Of a stretch of DNA of 64,000 bases, positions 57,745-64,000 are shown one piece after another. A program made the position numbers and the translations under genes. The notes beneath the pieces were generated by a model. That model was given only the letters and a program-made list of their open reading frames with translations, made no database searches and was not told the DNA's origin. Source of the stretch: Myxococcales bacterium (GTDB lineage Bacteria > Myxococcota_A > Polyangia > Nannocystales > Nannocystaceae). Where the stretch lies: positions 1-64,000 of the forward strand of contig JACKDW010000003.1 in assembly GCA_020633295.1 (NCBI GenBank), given 5' to 3'. Each line of letters begins with the position of its first letter. Within the stretch, counting starts at the first letter, position 1.

Positions 57745-60477
57745 ATGGACTTCGCACGTTTCCTCTCCGACGCGTCGGAACTCCCGATTCAGCTCCCCGG
57801 AGACCTCCCGATCCGCGCACGGGTGATTCGCGCCCGCGAGCCGCTGATCCGCGCCGGCGAGGCGAGCGATCGCGCCTACGTCGTCTACAGCGGGCTGTTC
57901 GAGGCGCGCCCGGAGCCCGCCGGGAATCGCTACTCGTGGATGTCGCGGGGCGCGTGGATCGGCGAGCTCGGCGTCCTCATGGGCTCGCCGCGGACCGCCT
58001 CGGTCTACGCGTGGCGCGACAGCGTGGTCCTCGAGTTCGGCGCCGACGAGACACGCGCGCTGCTGACGGGCGACACCCACCTGGCCGCGCTCACGCGGCA
58101 CCTCCTGAAGCGAGGGGAGCGCAGCGTCGATCCGCGGCCGCGCCCCTACGTCCTCGGGATCATCGCCGCCGACGGCGACGCGTCGGTCGTCCGCGAGGCG
58201 GTCGACCGGATCCCGAACGCGGCGCTCGTCGACGGCGAAGGTTGGCGCGACGAGGACATCGCGGCGATCGAGCGCGTCGAGGCCCGCGGCGCCGACGCCC
58301 AGGTGCTGATCATGGTCGCCACGCCGGAGGAGGACATCTGGACGCGCATGGTCGTCCGCGCGGCCGATCGGGTCGCCGTCGTCACGACGGAACCCGCCGG
58401 CGACGCGGCCCCGGACGCGCGCGATCGGCTGGCGAGGATCGAGCGGGCGTTCGGGCTGCCCGAGGCCGCGCGCGGCTATGACGTCCTCGTGCGCCCCGAC
58501 CACCGACTCGTGGTCGACGGCGCGAGCGATCCGGGGAACAGACGCGCTCGCGACCGCCAGACGCTCACGCTTCGACCCCGCTCGGTCGAGGACCTCGCCG
58601 ACTACCTGTTCCTCGTCGTCGCCGAGCACGCCACGCCCGGGAACCTGCGGAGGTTCGACCTCTTTCGCGGGCTCGACGACTCGGCGCTGGCCCAGGCTCT
58701 GGAGGACATCGAGTGGCGGATGGTCGCGCGCGGCGAGCAGCTGATCCGCGCGGGCGAGCCGTCCGACGGCCTCTACCTGGTCGAGTTCGGGCGCCTCCAG
58801 GCGAGCGCCACCACGACCAGCGGCGAGCGAGTGACGCTGTCGGAGGCCGGCGCGCACGAGGTCGTCGGCGACACCGGCCTGATCCTCGAGAGCTCGCGGA
58901 CCGCGGACGTGCACGCCAAGCGCGACAGTCGGGTCGGCTTCCTCTCCGCCGCGTCGTTCCAGTGTCTTCAGGGCGCGATCCCTCAGCTCGGCAGGAACGC
59001 CGCGCGCATCGCCTCGCGCCGGACGCTGGTGCCGAGCGACGCGCTGAACAAGCCGGCGCCGGCGAACATCATGCTGCTGAGCCTCGACCCCTGTGAGGAC
59101 AGCGCCGAGCTCGCCCACGCGCTCGAGCGCACCCTTCGCGACGCGCTCGGGTGCTCGGTGATGCTCCTGACCCGGGCGATCGTCGAGCGCCACCTCGGCG
59201 CCGACGCGGCCGAGCGCTCGCCCTCCGAGCCGGGCTATCGCCGGCTCCTCGCCTGGCTCCACCGCGTGTCGCTGGAGCACGAGGTGGTGCTCTACGCGAG
59301 CGACGCCGGCGACCCCGGGTGGGTCCGCTGCTGCGCGCGCCAGGCCGACCGCGTCGTGCTCGTCGCGGCGGCGGGCCGCAGCACGCGGCTGCGCCCGATC
59401 GAGCGCGAGCTCGTCCTCGGCGAGACGCCGGTCGATCTTTTGCTGATGCAGCCCGCCGGGATCTCGCGGGCCGCGGGCACCCGCGCGTGGCTGCGCGAGC
59501 GCGACTGCGAGTTCGTCCACCACGTCCGCTCGCGCGCGCCGGGGGACCTCGCCGCCGCGGCGCGCCGGATCATGAGCCGCGCCAACGGGATCGCGTTCGC
59601 GGGCGCGGTGACCCGCGCGGCCGCGCACTGCGGGGTCGCGCGCGCCTTCGAATCGCTGTCGATCCCGCTCGACATCACCGCGGGGACCAGCTCGGGCTCG
59701 GTGATCGCCGGCGGCCTCGCGGCGGGGATCGACACGCTGGCGCTCCGCGAGATCATCGCGGACCTGACCCTGCGCGCGAGGATCCGCTTCCACGAGCTCC
59801 ACCCGCCGATCACGGCGCTGACGAGCGGACGGAAGATGGACGAGGTCTACCAGGGCATCTTCGGCACCGTCGATCTCGAGGACCTCCTGATCCCGTGCCG
59901 CCTCAGCTCGCTCGACCTCCTCACCCACGAGCTCCTCTACATCGGCCGCGGCCCGCTGTGGCGGGCGGCCCGCGCGAGCTGCTCGCTCCCGGTGCTCTAC
60001 CCGCCGGTGACGGTCGACGGGCGCGTGCTCGTGGACGGCGGGATCGTCTCGTACATCCCGATCAACGCGATCTTGCCGATCTGTCACCATGGCCTCGCGG
60101 TCATGTCGGACATCGGCGACCCGACCCCCTGGGACGTGCTGCGCAAGGTCGAGCCCTACGGCACCCAGATGTCGGGCTGGTCGCACCTCGTCGATCGCGT
60201 GCTGCCCTGGCGAACGCCGAAGCCGCGGCCCAAGATCGAGGACATCCTGTTCCTCTCGATGATCACCTCGAACTCCTTCGCCGACGACCGCCTCGACGCG
60301 ATGACCAGACACCCCGCGGTGTGTCACGTGTATCAGCCGCTGCCCGGCTACGGGATGTTCGACGTGACCCCGCCGGTCGCCCGCGAGTTCGAGGAGCGGA
60401 CCTACCGACGCGCCTGCGCCGACATCAAGGCGTGGCTCGAGCGGCGGACGTCCTCCGCCGACGCCGCGCCGGGGTAG
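57745..60477 (+). CDS. NTE-like patatin phospholipase with two cNMP domains
   Basis: 910 residues arranged like neuropathy target esterase. First cyclic-nucleotide-binding domain about 25-125, second about 305-415, then a link region and a patatin domain about 610-830. The nucleophile elbow GTSSG (Ser649) and the DGG motif (Asp764) of the Ser-Asp dyad are present. The oxyanion loop is altered: family GGGARG is replaced by AGAVTRAAAHCG. Typical substrates are phospholipids and lysophospholipids at membranes. ATG 57745. It is 78 bases behind the SDR and may share its transcript. Activity is uncertain because of the altered loop. Confidence 0.85.
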   Translation: MDFARFLSDASELPIQLPGDLPIRARVIRAREPLIRAGEASDRAYVVYSGLFEARPEPAGNRYSWMSRGAWIGELGVLMGSPRTASVYAWRDSVVLEFGADETRALLTGDTHLAALTRHLLKRGERSVDPRPRPYVLGIIAADGDASVVREAVDRIPNAALVDGEGWRDEDIAAIERVEARGADAQVLIMVATPEEDIWTRMVVRAADRVAVVTTEPAGDAAPDARDRLARIERAFGLPEAARGYDVLVRPDHRLVVDGASDPGNRRARDRQTLTLRPRSVEDLADYLFLVVAEHATPGNLRRFDLFRGLDDSALAQALEDIEWRMVARGEQLIRAGEPSDGLYLVEFGRLQASATTTSGERVTLSEAGAHEVVGDTGLILESSRTADVHAKRDSRVGFLSAASFQCLQGAIPQLGRNAARIASRRTLVPSDALNKPAPANIMLLSLDPCEDSAELAHALERTLRDALGCSVMLLTRAIVERHLGADAAERSPSEPGYRRLLAWLHRVSLEHEVVLYASDAGDPGWVRCCARQADRVVLVAAAGRSTRLRPIERELVLGETPVDLLLMQPAGISRAAGTRAWLRERDCEFVHHVRSRAPGDLAAAARRIMSRANGIAFAGAVTRAAAHCGVARAFESLSIPLDITAGTSSGSVIAGGLAAGIDTLALREIIADLTLRARIRFHELHPPITALTSGRKMDEVYQGIFGTVDLEDLLIPCRLSSLDLLTHELLYIGRGPLWRAARASCSLPVLYPPVTVDGRVLVDGGIVSYIPINAILPICHHGLAVMSDIGDPTPWDVLRKVEPYGTQMSGWSHLVDRVLPWRTPKPRPKIEDILFLSMITSNSFADDRLDAMTRHPAVCHVYQPLPGYGMFDVTPPVAREFEERTYRRACADIKAWLERRTSSADAAPG

Positions 60478-60549
60478 CGGGCGACCGCGGGCGGCGGCGA
60501 TCCGGCGCCGCCGCCTCGAGGTGTTCGAATCGTCATGTCGGGGCGCGGC

Positions 60550-61807
60550 TCAGGGCTCGCGCCAGAAGCCGACGGCCGCGAGCGCGTCGAGCAGCGGGGC
60601 GCCGCCGGGGAAGATCGGGCGCGCGAGCCAGGGGCGCAGCCGGGCGAGCAGCGCGTCGTCGAGCGCGAGCTGACCGGGCTCGCGGCGCAGGTCGTAGCCG
60701 CGCCGCAGCGCTTCAGAAAAGCGCGCGCGCGCGCGTCTCGGCAGGCCGCTCGAGCAGCGCCCGCGTGCGTCGATCGTCGCCGAGCAGGTCGCAGCTGGCC
60801 TGCAGGCAGCGCGCGCGAGCGCGTCCATCGGCCCCGCGCAGCCGTCGAGCGCAGGGCGCAGCGCGGGCCGAGGCGCCGCGTCTTCTCGCGTGTCGCTGGG
60901 AGCAGGAACTCCGGGCGCCGCGCGAGCGCGCCCTGGATCATCCGCGTCGCGCTCTGCTTGCTCGCCTGGCTGTAGCCGGCGACGTGGTGGCTGGCGAAGA
61001 GCGCGGGGCCGCCCGGGCGCAGCAAGCTCCAGGCCAGCTCGGGCTCGCCCTCCCCACGTCGAGCGCCGCCTGGCCGCCGCCGCCGCGGCGGCGAGCGCCG
61101 CGTTCTCGACCACCGCGCCGCGGCTCGTGTTGATCACCGCGGCGTCGGGCCAGGTCTCGCGGCGCAGCAGGTGCAGCGTGGGGTCGCGCTCGCCGGGTGG
61201 CGTGAGCGGGACGTGCAGGCTGACGACCGCGGCGCGCTCGAGCGCGCGCGCGGACGCGCAGAAGCTCGGTCCGATCGCGGGCGTCGAGCGTTGCGTCGCC
61301 GCGCTCGAGCGCGCGCGCGAGCGGCGGGTCGCTGATCCACAGCGTCGCGCCCAGCCGCCGGAGCCGGCGCGCGAGCCGGCGACCGACGTTGCCGTAGCCG
61401 ACGATCGCGACGCCGACGCGCCCGCCCGCGGCGTGCAGGCGCCAGCGCGCTGGCGCGCGGGCGCACGCGCTCGTGAGCGCGGTGAGCACCCAGTGCACGA
61501 CCGCCGGCGCGTTGCAGCCGGGCGCGCTGGCGAAGGCGATGTCGCGCGCGCGCAGGGCGGCCTGATCGACGTGGTCGACGCCGGCGGTCGCGGTGCCGAC
61601 GAAGCGCACCCGCGTGCCCTCGAGCAGCGCCGCGTCGACGCGGGTGACGCTGCGCGTGATCAGGATCTCCGCGCCTGTCTCAACGAGCATGTCGTGGTCG
61701 ATCGCGGCGCCGGGCGCCGTGATCACCTCCGCGAGCGGCTCGAAGGCCGCGCGCGCGCCGTAGATCGCGTCGTCGACCATCGCGCGCGGCCTGGGGAGAG
61801 GCGCCAT
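60550..61807 (-). pseudogene. pdxB: 4-phosphoerythronate dehydrogenase-like, multiply frameshifted
   Basis: D-2-hydroxyacid dehydrogenase most like PdxB (pyridoxal phosphate synthesis). From ATG 61807: FVGTATAGVDHVDQAAL, SAPGCNAPAVVHWVL and VAIVGYGNVGRRLA are in frame. A shift at about 61285 leads to FCASARALERAAVVSLHVPL and VINTSRGAVVENAAL. Another near 61060 falls in LDV(W)EGEPELAW, where exactly one base is missing. Then LFASHHVAGYSQASKQS runs on, with further changes before FSEALRRGYDLRREPG. At least four lesions, mostly single-base losses. Could be assembly error or a decayed gene. Confidence 0.72.
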
Positions 61808-61826
61808 CGCGGGCAGGATAGCAGGC

Positions 61827-63270
61827 TCACGCGCCCGTCGGCCGGGCGCGGCGGACCCCGAGCTGCTCGAGGAACGGCCACGGCGGCAGGTTGCCGATCA
61901 TCACGAACACCGCGTCGCAGGCCAGCTCGCGACGCGCGCGCGGCTCGTCGCCACCGCGGTCGTCGTTGTCGTGGTCGTCGTCCGGGGCGCACTCGAGGAT
62001 CGCGAGCTGGTCACGCAGCTCGACGAGCTCGCTGGCGAACACGAGCTCGACGCGGCCGGCCTCCTGCAGGCGCCGCAGCTCGTCGGCGTTGCGCCGCTTG
62101 CCGCGCTTGAACCCGCGGCCGCGGTACGACACCGTGACCCGCGTCCCCGGCTGGCGCGCGAGCGCGATCGCGGTCTCCATCGCCACGTCGCCCAGGCCGA
62201 CGACGAGCACGCGCTGACCCGCGAAGCTGCGCGCGTCGGCGAGGCTGTAGTGGACGTGGCTCTCCATGCCCGGGGGGATCGGCCGCGCGAGCGCGGCGAG
62301 CTTGCGCGGCGTGCCGCGGCGCCCGAACGCGAGCAGCACGCGGCGCGCCTCGAGCTCCGAGCGCGCGCCGCCGCCGGGCTCCTCGAGGCGCACGCGGAAG
62401 CGCCCGAGCGGGGGGCCGCCGCGCACGTCCTCGATCGCGGTGACGCGCTGGCGCTCGCGGATCACGAGCTGCTCGCGGTGGATGATCTGCAGCCACTTGC
62501 CCAGCAGCTCCTCCTTGGTGCTCTCGCGCAGCCAGAGGTCGCCGATGTGCGGCATGCCGAGCGGCTGGTCGAACACGAGCTTGCCCCGCGGGAACGAGCG
62601 GATGCTCGCGGCGACCGTGTCCTGGTCGACCGCGACGTAGCGCAGCCCGGCGGCCTTGGCCGCGAGGCAGGCGCTGATGCCGGCCGGCCCCGCGCCGACG
62701 ATGACGAGGTCGAGCGGCGCCTCCTCGCCGGCGGCTGTTTTAGACGTCTTTTCAGGCCGTATCTCGGACAGGCTCTCGGCGATCCGCGCGACCGCGTGCG
62801 CGCCCTGGTTGATCGCGTTGCGGATCAGCGGCAGCCCGGTGAGGTCGCCCGCGAGGTAGATCCCGGGGCGGTCGCGCGACTGCAGGTCGTCGTCGAGCCC
62901 GGGCAGCTCGGTGTCGGGCTCGGTCTCGAGCACGACGAGCGAGCCGTTGGGGCAGCGCTGCTCGCAGAGCGTGAGGCCGCAGCAGTCGTCGGGCCGGGCG
63001 ACGCGCGCGACGTAGCGGCGGACCTCGAGCACGTCGTAGGGGCAGGCGTCGACGCACGCGTGACAGCCGATGCAGGTCGCCGTGTTGATCCGCGGCAGGC
63101 GCTTGTGCTCCGGGGCGCGCAGCGTCGGCGCCTGCGCCTGCGCGGCCGCGGCGGCGCTCTGCAGGCGCCTGCGCGCGCGGCGGGCCGCGAGCCTGCGCGC
63201 GACCAGCAGGGTCGCTAGCGCGACGCCGAGCGCGGCGGCGAGCCAGCGCAGCGGGCGACGGGCGCTCGCG
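61827..63270 (-). CDS. Ferredoxin-FAD/NAD(P) oxidoreductase module
   Basis: The frame is open through about 63270, although the first in-frame start candidate (GTG 63032) lies inside the iron-sulfur domain, so this is the C-terminal module of a longer protein. Order: membrane helix RWLAAALGVALATLLVARRL, linker, [4Fe-4S] motif CIGCHACVDACP and a second cysteine set CCGLTLCEQRCP. Then comes a two-part flavoprotein domain with VIVGAGPAGISACLAAKAAG (FAD) and VLVVGLGDVAMETAIALARQ (NAD(P)). It resembles thioredoxin-reductase-like oxidoreductases that link pyridine nucleotides to iron-sulfur carriers. Likely continuous with the cytochrome part upstream. Confidence 0.78.
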
Positions 63271-63997
63271 CGTCGGCGCCTCCTCCGTCGGCGCCACCGG
63301 GACGCGCGCGGCCGCCGTGCGCGCCCGCTCCCCAGCGGCCAGCGCGTCAGCGCGGCGCTCGGACATCGCGGCGCGGTGCTCGTCGAAGCAGGTCGTCGGC
63401 CGCGCGCCGCCGAAGCTCGTCTTGCCCTCGGACCAGGCAGCGCTGGATCAGGTCACGCGGCGCGTCGGCGCGGTGGCAGCCGCCGCAGGACGCGGCCGCG
63501 ACGAGCGGCACGATGACCTCGCCCAGGGGCGCGGGGGCGGCTCGCCGAGGCCGACGTCGTAGCGGCGGGCGGCGCCGCCGGGGCCGAGCACCACGCCGCC
63601 GTCGCGCGCGTGGCTGTTGTGACAGGTCGTGCAGCGCAGGCGCCCGGCCTCGGCGAGCGCGCGGTGACCCGCGCGCGCCGATCGCTTGCCGGCGTGGCAG
63701 CTGCGGCAGGTCTCGTCGGCGACGCGGGGCTGGGCGCCCGGCTCGGCGCCCGCGCCCTCAGGCTCCTCGGATGGCACGAGGCGCAGGTCAGGCCGGCCTG
63801 GCGGTGCGGCAGCGACAGCGGCCGCTGCACGCCAGCGCGCCCGGATCCTCGGCGAGCAGCACGCCGGCCGCGAGCACGACAGAGCCCGCGGCGGTCGCGA
63901 GCGCGAGCCCGCGCACGCGCGTCACGTCGCTCGTCTCCGAGCGCGCGGGGGCCGCGCGCCTGCGCCCGCGCACCGCCTCGCGCGTGGTCGCGAGCAC
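63270..63997 (-). pseudogene. Tetraheme cytochrome c N-terminal module, frameshifted
   Basis: Leader or membrane anchor RVRGLALATAAGSVVLAAGVLL, then four CxxCH haem sites spread over three frames: TCASCHP, TCRSCHAGK, CTTCHNSHARD and SCGGCHRADAP. Frames change near 63830, 63770, 63540 and 63440, then run SEGKTSFGGARPTTCFDEHR into the ferredoxin module. Spacing and order suggest one membrane-bound protein: cytochrome, helix, ferredoxin, flavoprotein. The start may lie at GTG/ATG near 63997 or beyond the window. Type given as pseudogene only because of the lesions. Confidence 0.6.
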
Positions 63998-64000
63998 GCC

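Overview
The window is very GC-rich, uses many GTG starts, and is crowded with lipoproteins that carry Gly-Asp tracts, Ser/Thr linkers and cysteine-rich repeats. It also has a kinase-TPR receptor, a DUF4215-type cysteine-rich protein and dispersed tandem repeats. This combination points to a myxobacterium, most likely of the Nannocystaceae type. That placement is inference; no rRNA or marker gene is present. No tRNA, rRNA or CRISPR array was found. Layout. 0-7.4 kb: Cys-rich lipoprotein, acyl-CoA-binding protein, Gly-Asp lipoprotein, two FtsX/LolE-type permeases without an adjacent ATPase, TPR lipoprotein, glucokinase. 7.4-11.5 kb: probable integrated segment with a tyrosine recombinase beside a gene fragment, an unknown gene and an AT-richer YhhN-family (lysoplasmalogenase-like) membrane protein. 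11.5-20.8 kb: lipoproteins, serine hydrolase, RCC1-like protein, metallo-beta-lactamase-fold dioxygenase-like protein, frameshifted malQ, 4-hydroxybutyryl-CoA dehydratase-like enzyme, TesB thioesterase. 20.8-34.5 kb: Cys-rich and Gly-Asp lipoproteins, NodT-type outer-membrane factor, divergent SDR/TetR pair with twin operators, three tandem paralogous lipoproteins (the first only a remnant), arylsulfotransferase-like protein, DUF4215 protein. 34.5-45.9 kb: repeat-rich spacers, decayed LysR/epimerase pair, Ser/Thr kinase, small secreted proteins, sodium:solute symporter with a small partner, a three-gene ECF sigma operon, a four-repeat CNPP lipoprotein. 46-60.5 kb: lipid-oriented block with ferritin-like protein, two acyl-CoA dehydrogenases, hemopexin-like protein, delta-9-type desaturase, a cyclic-nucleotide-binding/BFD iron-sulfur protein divergent from an MpaB-type oxygenase, an NQO-like flavoprotein, an extended SDR and an NTE-like patatin protein. 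60.5-64 kb: frameshifted PdxB-like dehydrogenase and an electron-transfer protein joining tetraheme cytochrome, ferredoxin and FAD/NAD(P) modules. Two cross-cutting observations stand out. First, a family of 16-bp inverted repeats (ATGTCY-N4-RGACAT and variants) recurs about ten times between 12.6 and 50.9 kb, in spacers or at a gene end, in both promoter-side and convergent contexts. Second, several genes (malQ, kinase, hemopexin-like, PdxB-like, cytochrome-ferredoxin) carry frame changes best explained by missing single bases or CG dinucleotides, clustering in GC runs and towards the right end. These may be sequencing errors or real decay, and protein boundaries there are provisional.
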